64,000 nt of DNA from Raineyella antarctica (lineage in GTDB: Bacteria > Actinomycetota > Actinomycetes > Propionibacteriales > Propionibacteriaceae), in contig NZ_FMYF01000006.1 of the NCBI RefSeq assembly GCF_900092135.1, positions 186,001 to 250,000 of the forward strand, given 5' to 3'. The position numbers and the translations under genes were made by a program. This document shows, one piece after another, positions 8,417 to 18,423 of this stretch. Below the pieces are notes generated by a model. The model saw only the letters and a program-made list of their open reading frames with translations, made no database searches and was not told where the DNA came from. The number at the start of each line of letters is the position of its first letter. The first letter of the stretch is position 1.

Positions 8417-9346
8417 ATGAGCACCACATCCGACGCCGGAACGACCGCCTCACCCCTCGCACCGGACTCGAGGCCACGTACGTTCCTCCCCGCCTGGCTG
8501 CGCGCCATGCGCCCCAAGCAGTGGGTCAAGAACATCCTCGTCCTCACCGCCCCGCTGGCCGCCGGGCGGATCTTCGAGGGCGGGGTGATCGTCGCGACCC
8601 TGCTGGCGATGGTCGCCTTCATCGCCGTCTCCTCGGCGATCTACCTGCTCAACGACATCCATGACATCGAGGCCGACCGCCAGCACCCCAAGAAGCGGTT
8701 CCGCCCGATCCCGGCCGGGGAGCTGCCGATCTGGCTCGCCTGGCTGCTGGCCCTGGTGGCCGCCGGCGGTGGCCTGGCCCTGGGCTTCTGGGTCTCGGTG
8801 CCACTGGGCATCACCCTGGCCAGCTACATGGCGATCCAGTTCCTGTACTCCTACCTGCTCAAGGACTTCCCGGTCGTCGACCTGGCGGTGGTGGCCTCCG
8901 GCTTCCTGCTGCGCGCGGTCGCCGGCGGCGTGGCCACCGGTATCCCGCTCAGCCAGTGGTTCCTCCTGGTCGCCTCCTTCGGGTCGCTGTTCATGGTCGC
9001 CGGCAAGCGCTACTCGGAGATCCGCCACCTCGGCCCGGAGGCGGGCACCCGCAAGTCGCTGGCCTCCTACACCGAGAGCTACCTGAAGTTCGTCTGGGAG
9101 CTCGGCGCCGTCGCCGTGGTGATGTCGTACAGCCTGTGGGCCTTCGAGCAGCGGGTCGCCGGTGGCGGTCGGGCGCTGTGGGCGGCCATCTCGATCTTCC
9201 CGTTCACCCTCGCGATGCTGCAGTACGCCTTCCGCATCGACCGGGGCGAGGGCGGCGCCCCCGAGGACGTCGTCCTGCACGACCGCGCGCTGCTGGTGCT
9301 CGGCCTGACCTGGCTGGTCACCATCGGCCTGGCCGTCTTCCTCTGA
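8417..9346 (+). CDS. Decaprenyl-phosphate phosphoribosyltransferase-like UbiA prenyltransferase
   Basis: UbiA-fold membrane enzyme with about eight or nine hydrophobic segments. The Mg-binding aspartate motif is NDIHDIEADRQHPKK, followed by RFRPIPAGELP. This exact style (NDxxDxxxDxxHPxKRxRP) is that of Rv3806c-type 5-phosphoribose-1-diphosphate:decaprenyl-phosphate transferases rather than menaquinone MenA. It lacks the phosphatase domain that some homologues carry. The next gene, 16 bp downstream, is a DprE2-like reductase that acts later in the same decaprenyl-phosphoryl-arabinose (DPA) pathway, which strongly supports the assignment. Substrate specificity is inferred from motif and neighbour. 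Confidence 0.85.
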   Translation: MSTTSDAGTTASPLAPDSRPRTFLPAWLRAMRPKQWVKNILVLTAPLAAGRIFEGGVIVATLLAMVAFIAVSSAIYLLNDIHDIEADRQHPKKRFRPIPAGELPIWLAWLLALVAAGGGLALGFWVSVPLGITLASYMAIQFLYSYLLKDFPVVDLAVVASGFLLRAVAGGVATGIPLSQWFLLVASFGSLFMVAGKRYSEIRHLGPEAGTRKSLASYTESYLKFVWELGAVAVVMSYSLWAFEQRVAGGGRALWAAISIFPFTLAMLQYAFRIDRGEGGAPEDVVLHDRALLVLGLTWLVTIGLAVFL

Positions 9347-9362
9347 CCCCTAGGAGTCCGAC

Positions 9363-10121
9363 ATGCTGGATGCCACCGCCAACCCCCGCTCGCTGCTGCT
9401 GCTCGGCGGCACCTCGGACATCGCCCTGGCGATCGCCCGGGCGTACGCCAAGGAGAGCCCGGCCCTGGACGTGGTGCTGGCCGCACGACCCTCCCCGGGA
9501 CGATCCGCCGCCGCCGACGCGTTGCGTGCCGAGGGCGTCCGGGTCCGCGAGGTGGACCTCGATGCGCGCGCCACCGACACCCACGCCGCGACCATCGACG
9601 CCGCCTTCGCCGAGGGTGACGTCGACATGGCAGTGGTCGCCTTCGGCATCCTCGGCGAGGCCGAGCGCGCCTGGCAGGAACCTGCCCATGCGCTGGAGAT
9701 GGCCGAGGTCAACTTCACCGCCCCGGTGCACCTGGGGGTCATGCTGGCCGACCGGCTGCGCGCCCAGGGACACGGCCAGATCGTCGTCCTCTCCAGCGTG
9801 GCCGGGGAGCGGATCCGCCGCTCCAACTTCGTCTACGGGGCCACCAAGGCCGGCCTGGACGGCTTCTACCGCGGCCTGTCCGAGGCCCTGCGCGGCTCGG
9901 GGGTCAACGTCATGGTGGTCCGGCCGGGCTTCGTGAAGTCGAAGATGACCGAGGGCCTGCGCACCGCTCCGCTGGCCGTGGTGCCCGACCAGGTGGCCGT
10001 CGAGGTCGTCGAGGGCGTACGCCTGCACCGCAGCGTGGTCTGGGCGCCCAAGCTGTTCCGCCTGGTGATGCTGGTGCTGCGCCTCGTGCCGCAGCCGATC
10101 TTCCGCAGGCTGCCGTTCTGA
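9363..10121 (+). CDS. DprE2-like decaprenylphosphoryl-2-keto-ribose reductase (SDR family)
   Basis: Short-chain dehydrogenase of 252 residues. The nucleotide-binding loop is LLLGGTSDIALAIARAYA, a variant of TGxxxGIG seen in DprE2. The catalytic Ser-Tyr-Lys triad is in VVLSSVAGERIRRSNFVYGATKAG. The C-terminal basic, hydrophobic stretch (LFRLVMLVLRLVPQPIFRRL) resembles the membrane-associating end of Rv3791. In the known pathway DprE2 reduces the 2-keto intermediate made by the FAD enzyme DprE1. No dprE1 is in this window. It is probably co-transcribed with the UbiA gene and ends at the strong terminator at 10131-10169. Confidence 0.85.
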   Translation: MLDATANPRSLLLLGGTSDIALAIARAYAKESPALDVVLAARPSPGRSAAADALRAEGVRVREVDLDARATDTHAATIDAAFAEGDVDMAVVAFGILGEAERAWQEPAHALEMAEVNFTAPVHLGVMLADRLRAQGHGQIVVLSSVAGERIRRSNFVYGATKAGLDGFYRGLSEALRGSGVNVMVVRPGFVKSKMTEGLRTAPLAVVPDQVAVEVVEGVRLHRSVVWAPKLFRLVMLVLRLVPQPIFRRLPF

Positions 10122-10130
10122 GTCCCCTCC

Positions 10131-10169
10131 CCCTTGCCGCCAGGTCCGGCCCGGACCTGGCGGCAAGGG
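10131..10169 (+). terminator. Perfect 19-bp stem terminator after the DPA gene pair
   Basis: CCCTTGCCGCCAGGTCCGG (10131-10149) pairs perfectly with 10151-10169 around one base, so a practical loop is a few bases larger. It starts 10 bp after the DprE2-like stop. No U-tract follows, as is usual in high-GC actinobacteria. Confidence 0.85.
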
Positions 10170-10250
10170 CGGGAGCGGACCCGGGGTATCCTCAGATGAC
10201 CGTACAGGGCACGTCGCTGACGCGACTGGCCGGATGAGAAGGCTGATGCA

Positions 10251-10919
10251 GTGCAACTAGACCTCAACGCGAGATTCGGCGAGTCACTCCGCCCGGAGAA
10301 CCTCCGCTCCGACGAGGCGGTGCTGCCGTATATCTCCAGCGTCAACCTCCCCGGATGCCTGCACGCCGGCACCCCGCGCAGCGTCCTCGCAGCGATCCGG
10401 CGGGCCCTGGCGGCGGGCGTCCAGCTGGGGGTGGCGGTGGGCTACCGCGACTTCCTCGGCGGCGGCGACCGCTACCTCGACGTGGCGTACGAGGACCTGT
10501 ACCCCGAGCTGATCTACCAGATCGGCGCGCTGGACTCGCTGGCCTTCTCCGAGAACGGCCGGCTGTCCTTCGTCCGACCGACCGGGGCGCTGGCCCGGAT
10601 GGCCGGCCGCCGCAAGGACCACGCCGAGGCGATCGTACGCGCCATCGCGGCGTACGACCCGGACCTGCCGCTGGTGCTGCACCACAGCTCTCCCATGCTG
10701 GAGGTGGCCGCCGAGGCAGGACTCAACGTGATCGTCGACTATCCGGCCACCTCGGTGGAGCGGATGCGTACGTCGGTGGGCCGGATCGCCGCCGACGGAC
10801 GGCCCGAACACTCGGTCTCGCTGAACCTGGACCCGATCACCGCGCCGGTCGTGGTGAAGACGCTACGCGAGCTCGGTCACACCTGTGGCGCTCCCCAGCC
10901 CGCACGACGCGGTATGTGA
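10251..10919 (+). CDS. Degenerate LamB/YcsF (PxpA-like) family protein
   Basis: The N-terminus LDLNARFGES followed by DEAVLPYISSVNL, then HAGTP and LIYQIGALDSLA, aligns with the 5-oxoprolinase subunit A (PxpA) TIM-like fold. The 222-residue length is somewhat below the usual 250. Several conserved positions of true PxpA are changed. The typical CGFHAGDP is GCLHAGTP, the GAHPxxPD block is GVAVGYRD, and the KPHGALYN block is RPTGALAR, so two conserved histidines and an aspartate are lost. There are no pxpB/pxpC partners nearby. GTG start at 10251. It lies between the DPA pair and the carboxylase alpha gene. It may be a regulatory or carrier-type paralogue rather than an oxoprolinase; function unknown. 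Confidence 0.7.
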   Translation: MQLDLNARFGESLRPENLRSDEAVLPYISSVNLPGCLHAGTPRSVLAAIRRALAAGVQLGVAVGYRDFLGGGDRYLDVAYEDLYPELIYQIGALDSLAFSENGRLSFVRPTGALARMAGRRKDHAEAIVRAIAAYDPDLPLVLHHSSPMLEVAAEAGLNVIVDYPATSVERMRTSVGRIAADGRPEHSVSLNLDPITAPVVVKTLRELGHTCGAPQPARRGM

Positions 10920-11070
10920 GCCTCCACCCGCTAGTCTGACCTGGTAGAGGTCGGCTCCCGGTTGCCCAACCTGCCACGACACGGAGCTCGAGGCCATAGA
11001 CTCTGGCCCGAGACAGTGCCGTCGCGGCTTGGTGTCGTGGGGCGGTTCAGAGTGGAACCCAGGAGGAATA

Positions 11071-12834
<1,764 letters not shown>

Positions 12835-12859
12835 GTCGAGCGATCCGGTAGCGGACACG

Positions 12860-12900
12860 CGCCGCCGGAGCCCGTCCCTGGTGGACGGACTCCGGCGGCG
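12860..12900. terminator. Hairpin terminator after the carboxylase alpha gene
   Basis: 18-bp stem (12860-12877 with 12883-12900) with one mismatch and a CTGGT loop, 25 bp after the alpha-subunit stop. No U-tract. Confidence 0.75.
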
Positions 12901-13027
12901 TTCGCCGTCTGCCGGACCGCACGGACCGCTGTCCGCAGGCCCAGCGCGGACCGGCGTAGGCCAGCGCGACGCACGCCTCCCTGCCCTCTCTGGGCGCGTC
13001 GGAGATACCCGCGCCCCCCAGACACCC

Positions 13028-13059
13028 GAAGGGCCCTCCCGGTCGCGGGAGGGCCCTTC
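13028..13059. terminator. Second terminator between convergent alpha subunit and lpdA
   Basis: Perfect 14-bp stem GAAGGGCCCTCCCG (13028-13041) with 13046-13059 and loop GTCG, 23 bp from the lpdA stop. It probably serves lpdA. The 125 bp between the two hairpins show no coding signal. Confidence 0.8.
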
Positions 13060-13082
13060 TCGGGGTCGTACGGGGACCAGGG

Positions 13083-14510
13083 TCAGTTGGTGAGCTCGGC
13101 GGTGGCCATCTTGCCGTGGTTGTGCAGGCGGCGGGCCGCCTCGGCGACCGATCCGGACAGTGAGGGGTACACCGTGAAGGCGTGCGCGAAGTCGTCGACG
13201 GTGATCCGCTGCGAGACTGCCAGGGAGACCGCGTGGATCAGCTCGGAGGCGGTCGGTGCGACGATCACGCCACCGACGATGATCCCGGTGATCGGCAGGC
13301 AGAAGAGCTTCACGAAGCCGTCGGTGAACTCCTGCATCTTCGCGCGGGCGTTCGAGGCCAGCGGCAGCATCAGGACGTCGGCGGTGGACCGGCCCTCGTC
13401 GACGTCCTTCTGGGTGACCCCGACGGTGGCGATCTCGGGTGCGGTGAAGATGTTCGAGGCGATGGTGTCCTGCTTGAGCTGGGGCACGGCGTCGCCGAGC
13501 GCATGCCACATCGCGATCCGTCCCTGCATGGCGGCGACGGAGGCGAGCGCGAAGACGCCGGTGCAGTCACCGGCCGCGTAGATGCCCCGGGCCGAGCTCC
13601 GCGAGACCTTGTCGACGGTCACGTAACCGCGCTTGTCCAGCGTGACGCCGGCCTCCTCCAGGCCGATGCCGGCGGTGTTGGGGATCGAGCCGACGGCCAT
13701 CAGGACGTGGGAGCCGCGGACCTCGCGGCCGTCCTCCAGGCCGACCACGACGCCGTCACCCTCGCGACGGGCGGACATCGCACGGGCCTGGCTGATGATC
13801 TCGATGCCCCGGCGCTCGAAGACGTCCTGCAGCACCCGGGCGGCGTCGGGGTCCTCGCCCGGCAGCACCATGTCGCGCGAGGAGACCAGCACGACCGGTA
13901 CGCCCAGGGCGTCGTACGCGTTGGCGAACTCCGCGCCGGTGACACCGGAGCCGACGACGATGAGCCGCTCGGGCAGGTCGGTCAGGTTGTACACCTGGGT
14001 CCAGTCCAGGATCCGCTCCCCGTCGGGGATGGCGTCGGGCAGTACGCGGGGGTGGGTGCCGGTGGCCACCAGGACCACGTCGGCCTCCAGCCGCTCCTCG
14101 CCGAGGCTGGTGGTGGCGACGATGGTGCCGACACTGACCAGGCGGCCACGGCCGCGGACGATCCGGACGCCCTCCTCGACCAGCCGGGTGGCGATGTCGC
14201 CGGACTGGGCCTGGGCGAGGTGCAGCACGCGGGTGTTGATCGCACCCAGGTCGGTGATCACCGTGCCGGAGAGGTCGTCGGCGCCGTTCGCGGGATGCAG
14301 CCCCAGACCGGTCGCCTCGCTCATCGCCGACAGGACGTCGGACGTCGCGATCAGGGTCTTGGAGGGCACGCAGTCGGTGAGGACGGCCGATCCACCGATC
14401 CCGTCGCTGTCGACCAGTGTCACCTCCCCGCCGAGCTGGGCACCTACCAGCGCCGCTTCGTATCCGCCTGGGCCACCGCCGAGAATCACAACCTTGGTCA
14501 CATCGGGCAT
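13083..14510 (-). CDS. lpdA: NAD(P)H-quinone dehydrogenase LpdA-like flavoprotein
   Basis: Member of the lipoamide-dehydrogenase/disulfide-reductase fold, 475 residues. FAD-binding VVILGGGPGGYEAALVGAQLG at the N-terminus, NAD-binding VVGSGVTGAEFANAY in the middle, GIYAAGDCTG for the second FAD motif. In place of the redox-active CxxxxC the sequence reads GGSAVLTDCVPSK, with only one cysteine, so it cannot be a true dihydrolipoamide dehydrogenase. This matches mycobacterial LpdA (Rv3303c), which reduces quinones. ATG start at 14510; a GTG at 14501 would give VTKVVILGGG and is an alternative. Divergent from punA. Confidence 0.88.
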   Translation of the reverse strand: MPDVTKVVILGGGPGGYEAALVGAQLGGEVTLVDSDGIGGSAVLTDCVPSKTLIATSDVLSAMSEATGLGLHPANGADDLSGTVITDLGAINTRVLHLAQAQSGDIATRLVEEGVRIVRGRGRLVSVGTIVATTSLGEERLEADVVLVATGTHPRVLPDAIPDGERILDWTQVYNLTDLPERLIVVGSGVTGAEFANAYDALGVPVVLVSSRDMVLPGEDPDAARVLQDVFERRGIEIISQARAMSARREGDGVVVGLEDGREVRGSHVLMAVGSIPNTAGIGLEEAGVTLDKRGYVTVDKVSRSSARGIYAAGDCTGVFALASVAAMQGRIAMWHALGDAVPQLKQDTIASNIFTAPEIATVGVTQKDVDEGRSTADVLMLPLASNARAKMQEFTDGFVKLFCLPITGIIVGGVIVAPTASELIHAVSLAVSQRITVDDFAHAFTVYPSLSGSVAEAARRLHNHGKMATAELTN

Positions 14511-14582
14511 TCTTCCATGAGTGCGGGGTCGGTGCGTCCCGGTCGCCTGCCGCGTGCCACAAGGACGTGACAGACTCGGCCC

Positions 14583-15431
14583 ATGAGCCGCGACACCTAC
14601 GACGCCCGGGACGCGCTCACCGCCGCCGGGTCGCAGACCGCCCATGAGGCCGCCGTGACGGCGGCGGATGCGCTGCGCGAGGCCCTCGGGATCGAGCGGG
14701 CGGACCTGGCGGTCGTGCTCGGGTCCGGCTGGTCCGGTGGCCGCGACGCCATCGGCACCGAGATCGCCGCCGTGGCGCTGGAACGGGTGCCCGGTTTCAG
14801 CGCCCCGGTCGTCCCCGGGCACGGCGGCGAGGTCGTCGCGGTGCGTACGCCCGCCGGGGCGACCGCCCTGCTCTTCACCGGCCGGACGCACCTGTACGAG
14901 GGCCGCGGGGTGGAGGCGGTCGTGCACGGCGTCCGGACCGCCGCGGCCGCGGGGGCGACCACCCTGGTCCTGACCAACGGCTGTGGCTCGGTGCACCCCG
15001 AGTGGTTGCCCGGCACCCCGGTGGTGATCCGCGACCACATCAACCTGACAGGTGCCACGCCGCTGCTGGGCACGTCGTTCGTGAGCATGTCGGACGCCTA
15101 CTCACCGCGGCTGCGCGCTGCCCTGGCAGCGGTCCGGACCGACCTGCACGAGGGTGTCTACGTACAGTTCCGCGGCCCCCAGTACGAGACCCCGGCCGAG
15201 GTGGAGTACGCCCGCCGGATCGGTGGCGACCTGGTCGGCATGTCGACGGCACTGGAGACGATCGCGGCACGCGAGGCCGGCCTGGAGGTGCTGGGCCTGT
15301 CCCTGGTCACCAATCCGGCGGCGGGTATCGCCGACCACCCGCTCGACCACGCCGAGGTGATCGCCGCCGGCCACGAGGCGGAGCCGCAGCTGCGCGCCCT
15401 GCTGGCCGACCTGGTCGGCGTGCTGGGATGA
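14583..15431 (+). CDS. Purine-nucleoside phosphorylase
   Basis: Phosphorolysis of purine nucleosides to base and ribose-1-phosphate (trimeric, PNP/MTAP family). 282 residues with VVLGSGWSG (phosphate loop), GHGGEVV, TGRTHLYEG, LTNGCGSVHPEWLPGTPVVIRDHIN, the QFRGPQYETPAEV substrate region and GMSTALETIAAREAG. It ends with ATGA, overlapping the phosphohexomutase start, so the two are translationally coupled; the mutase can interconvert the ribose-1-phosphate. From memory, deoD and pmmB are also adjacent in mycobacteria. Add and cdd, further salvage genes, are at 26-28 kb. Confidence 0.94.
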   Translation: MSRDTYDARDALTAAGSQTAHEAAVTAADALREALGIERADLAVVLGSGWSGGRDAIGTEIAAVALERVPGFSAPVVPGHGGEVVAVRTPAGATALLFTGRTHLYEGRGVEAVVHGVRTAAAAGATTLVLTNGCGSVHPEWLPGTPVVIRDHINLTGATPLLGTSFVSMSDAYSPRLRAALAAVRTDLHEGVYVQFRGPQYETPAEVEYARRIGGDLVGMSTALETIAAREAGLEVLGLSLVTNPAAGIADHPLDHAEVIAAGHEAEPQLRALLADLVGVLG

Positions 15432-17137
15432 GCGGCCAGGGTCCAGGCCCCGCCCCGGACCGGGACCGGGAGCGGCTCCTCGCGCAGGCCACCGCCTGGC
15501 GGGCCGAGGATCCCGATCCGCGTACGGTCGGGCAACTCGACGACCTGCTGGTCCGGGTCCGCGATGGTGACGCCGACGCGCTGGCGGAGCTGGGGGGGGC
15601 CTTCTCCGGTCCGCTGGAGTTCGGCACTGCAGGGCTGCGCGGCCCGATGGGGCCCGGCCCGGCCCGGATGAACCGCGTGGTGGTGATCCGGGCCAGTGCC
15701 GGCCTGGCCCGCTACCTGCTCGACACGGGCCGTTCCGCCGGTCCGGTGCTGGTCGGCCACGATGCCCGGCACGGCTCCGCGGCGTTCGCCCGGGACACCG
15801 CCGCGACCATCGCCGGCCACGGCCTCGACGTCCTGCTGGTGGACGGACCGATCCCCACCCCGGTCGTGGCGTACGGGATCCGTGCCCTCGGCTGCGTCGC
15901 AGCCGTGGTCGTGACCGCCTCGCACAACCCCGCCCCCGACAACGGGTACAAGGTCTACCTGGGCGACGGCTCCCAGATCGTGCCGCCCGCCGACGCCCGG
16001 ATCGCGGCCCGGATCGCCGAGGCCGGCGCCCTCCCGCTGGCGACACTCCCCCGGTCCGACGACTGGCGGGACGCCGGACCGGAGCTGCTCGACGGCTACG
16101 TCGCCCGCGCCGCCGGCCTGGTCGCCGCACTGCCCGCGGCGCTGTCCGCGTCCGCCTCCCGCCGGCTGCGCTGGGTCTATACGCCGATGCACGGGGTCGG
16201 GCTGGCCACCGTCCGCCGGGTGGTCCGGGCCGCCGGCCTGCCGGAGCCGGCCGTGGTCGAGGCGCAGGCCGATCCGGACCCGGACTTCCCGACCGTGGCC
16301 TTCCCCAACCCCGAGGAGCCCGGGGCACTGGACCTGGCGATGGGCCTGGCCCGGGAGGTCGGGGCCGACCTGGTGGTCGCCAACGACCCCGACGCCGACC
16401 GGTGCGCGGTCGCCGTGCCCCGCCCGGAGGGCTGGCGGATGCTGCGCGGGGACGAGCTCGGAGCGCTGCTCGGGGCGGACCTGCTGCGCCGTGGCGTTGC
16501 CGGCACGTACGCCAGTTCGGTGGTCTCCTCCACCCTGCTCGCCACGATGGCCCGCGCGGCCGGGGCCCCGTACGTCACCACGTTGACCGGCTTCAAGTGG
16601 ATCGGCCGGGTGCCCGGCCTGGTCTACGGCTACGAGGAGGCCCTGGGGTACTGCTGCGACCCGGCAGCGGTCGCCGACAAGGACGGCATCACCACGCTGG
16701 TCCGGGTGCTCGACCTGGCCGGCAGGCTGGCCGACGAGGGTCGTACGCTGACCGACCTGCTCGACGACGTGATGCGCACCCACGGGCTGCACGCCACCGA
16801 CCAGCTGGCCTTCCGGTCCGACCGGGTCGAGGTGATCAGCGGGGCGATGCAGCGTCTGCGGACCTCGATGCCGGCCACGCTGGGCGGTGAGCCGCTGACC
16901 GTCACCGACCTGGCTGCGGGTACGGCGGACCTTCCGGCGACCGATGCCGTCGTGCTCCAGGGCGGTACGCTTCGGGTCGTCGTGCGACCGTCCGGCACCG
17001 AGCCGAAGCTGAAGTGCTACCTGGAGGTCCGGTCGGCACCGGAGGCATCGGTCGACCTCGAGGCCGCACGGATACTGGCCGCCGGACGACTCCGGGTGCT
17101 GCGGACCGAGGTCGCGGAGGCGCTCGGCCTGGGCTGA
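15428..17137 (+). CDS. Phosphoglucomutase/phosphomannomutase (phospho-sugar mutase)
   Basis: Alpha-D-phosphohexomutase superfamily, 569 residues from the ATG at 15428. Four-domain layout is visible: substrate start LEFGTAGLRGPMGPGPARMN, catalytic serine loop TASHNP at about 164, metal-binding loop DPDADR at about 320-325, sugar-binding GYEEALGY, and a C-terminal phosphate-binding stretch VVRPSGTEPKLKCYLEV. The length and the sequence style fit the PmmB/PGM2-like group that also acts on phosphopentoses, which suits coupling with the nucleoside phosphorylase. The exact sugar specificity is not readable from sequence. Confidence 0.93.
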   Translation: MSGQGPGPAPDRDRERLLAQATAWRAEDPDPRTVGQLDDLLVRVRDGDADALAELGGAFSGPLEFGTAGLRGPMGPGPARMNRVVVIRASAGLARYLLDTGRSAGPVLVGHDARHGSAAFARDTAATIAGHGLDVLLVDGPIPTPVVAYGIRALGCVAAVVVTASHNPAPDNGYKVYLGDGSQIVPPADARIAARIAEAGALPLATLPRSDDWRDAGPELLDGYVARAAGLVAALPAALSASASRRLRWVYTPMHGVGLATVRRVVRAAGLPEPAVVEAQADPDPDFPTVAFPNPEEPGALDLAMGLAREVGADLVVANDPDADRCAVAVPRPEGWRMLRGDELGALLGADLLRRGVAGTYASSVVSSTLLATMARAAGAPYVTTLTGFKWIGRVPGLVYGYEEALGYCCDPAAVADKDGITTLVRVLDLAGRLADEGRTLTDLLDDVMRTHGLHATDQLAFRSDRVEVISGAMQRLRTSMPATLGGEPLTVTDLAAGTADLPATDAVVLQGGTLRVVVRPSGTEPKLKCYLEVRSAPEASVDLEAARILAAGRLRVLRTEVAEALGLG

Positions 17138-17234
17138 GGACCCGCTCACCGTGCCTCAGGGGTGCCCGGAACCCGCCCGGAGGCGGCGCCGGATCCAGGC
17201 CGGAGCGACCCCGGCGGATCCGAGACTTGGGGGC

Positions 17235-18215
17235 ATGGACATCCCGGCTCGCCCCGCCCTGCCCCCTTCCCTCGCCTCCTCTCCGCTGCGCCCGGATGGT
17301 CTGGGGCCCGACTCACCCTCCGGTTCGCGACGATTCCGGCACAACCCGGTGGTGCGGGCTGTGTTGATGGCCGTCCTCGTGCTGGGACTCATGCAGCTCT
17401 GTGCGGCGGTCGCATCCCGTTCCGGCTCGTCGGACGCCTGGCTGATCGTCCTGATGGTCGTCGGTGCGGTGCTCGGCTACCTCATCATGGCGCGTGCCGT
17501 CGACGGTCGACGCCGACCCTTCGAGCTCGACCCGGGTCGATGGAGCGGGGTGCTGTGGGGACTGCTGCTCGGGGTGGCGCTCTTCACTGTGTGCTTCGGG
17601 ATCCTGCTGCTGACCGGGGTCTACCGGATCACCGGCACCGACACCGCCGGACCCTGGCTGGTCCCGGCCCTGACGATGGGCCTGATGGCCGGCGTCGTGG
17701 AGGAGATCCTGCTCCGGGCCGGGCTGCACCGGCTGGTCGAGCAGGGACTGGGCACCTGGGGGTCGGCGGTGGTGTCCGGCACCTTGTTCGGACTGCTGCA
17801 CCTGGTCAACCCGGACGGCAGCCTGTGGGGAGCCATTGCCATCGCACTCGAGGCGGGGCTGTCGTTCGCGCTGCTCTACACGCTCACCCGTTCACTGTGG
17901 GTGGTGATGGGACTGCACGCCGCCTGGAACCTCACCCAGGGGATGCTCTTCGGCGCGGTGGTGTCGGGCAGCGGTGGCAACGAGCTCGGGCTGCTGGTCT
18001 CGGAGCCGGTCGGACCCGATTGGCTGTCCGGTGGCAGCTTCGGTCCGGAGGCGAGCCCGGTGACAGTGGCGGTGATGCTGGTGTGGACGGTCGGCCTGGC
18101 GGTGCTCCTCGTACGTCGCCGCCTGGTGGTGGCCCCGATCTGGGAGCGACGCCGCCGCTCTGCCTCGGCCCGGGACACCGCACCCCAGGCCGAGCCGTCG
18201 TACCTCACGCCCTGA
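17235..18215 (+). CDS. CPBP family intramembrane metalloprotease
   Basis: Polytopic protein of 326 residues with seven or eight membrane segments. The CAAX-protease/bacteriocin-processing motifs are present: EEILLRAGL (EExxxR), FGLLHLV (FxxxH) and GLHAAWNLTQG (HxxxN), the predicted glutamate and histidine zinc ligands. I chose ATG 17235 (MDIPARP) over the in-frame start at 17151 because the extra 28 residues are Arg/Pro-rich and not conserved-looking. Its substrate is unknown. Neither a bacteriocin cluster nor an anti-sigma factor gene is nearby. A 17-bp tandem repeat array follows the gene. Confidence 0.88.
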   Translation: MDIPARPALPPSLASSPLRPDGLGPDSPSGSRRFRHNPVVRAVLMAVLVLGLMQLCAAVASRSGSSDAWLIVLMVVGAVLGYLIMARAVDGRRRPFELDPGRWSGVLWGLLLGVALFTVCFGILLLTGVYRITGTDTAGPWLVPALTMGLMAGVVEEILLRAGLHRLVEQGLGTWGSAVVSGTLFGLLHLVNPDGSLWGAIAIALEAGLSFALLYTLTRSLWVVMGLHAAWNLTQGMLFGAVVSGSGGNELGLLVSEPVGPDWLSGGSFGPEASPVTVAVMLVWTVGLAVLLVRRRLVVAPIWERRRRSASARDTAPQAEPSYLTP

Positions 18216-18274
18216 CCCGCCCGATACACCTGGCACCGCACGACAGCCGCGATCCAGACGACGCGTTGTGCACA

Positions 18275-18373
18275 GGGGCCGACACACTGGGGCCGACACG
18301 ACACCGGGGCCAACACTGCATAGGGGCCAACACTGCATAGGGGCCAACACTGCATAGGGGCCGACACGACACA
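18275..18373. repeat. 17-bp tandem repeat array (about 6 units) after the CPBP gene
   Basis: Three identical units GGGGCCAACACTGCATA (18306-18322, 18323-18339, 18340-18356) are flanked by the diverged units 18275-18288, 18289-18305 and 18357-18373, which read GGGGCCGACAC. The array lies between the CPBP stop and the shared terminator. Confidence 0.92.
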
Positions 18374-18374
18374 G

Positions 18375-18403
18375 GGGCCCGGACCGACGATCGGTCCGGG
18401 CCC
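18375..18403. terminator. Terminator between convergent CPBP gene and actP
   Basis: Perfect 13-bp stem GGGCCCGGACCGA with TCGGTCCGGGCCC, loop CGA. It ends 20 bp before the actP stop. The GGGCCCGGACC arm begins like another repeat unit of the neighbouring array. Confidence 0.85.
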
Positions 18404-18423
18404 TGTGGTCGGGGTTGTCGGGA

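Noticed and set aside
8417-9346. Menaquinone MenA or heme CyoE prenyltransferase
   Set aside because: The NDxxDxxxDxxHPxKRxRP motif and the DprE2-like neighbour fit the phosphoribosyltransferase group better.
10962-11002. Promoter TTGCCC/TAGACT before the alpha-subunit gene
   Set aside because: Spacing is about 29 bp, too long for a standard promoter.
13083-14510. Dihydrolipoamide dehydrogenase of the pyruvate complex
   Set aside because: The redox CxxxxC pair is incomplete (only one cysteine in the GGSAVLTDCVPSK stretch).
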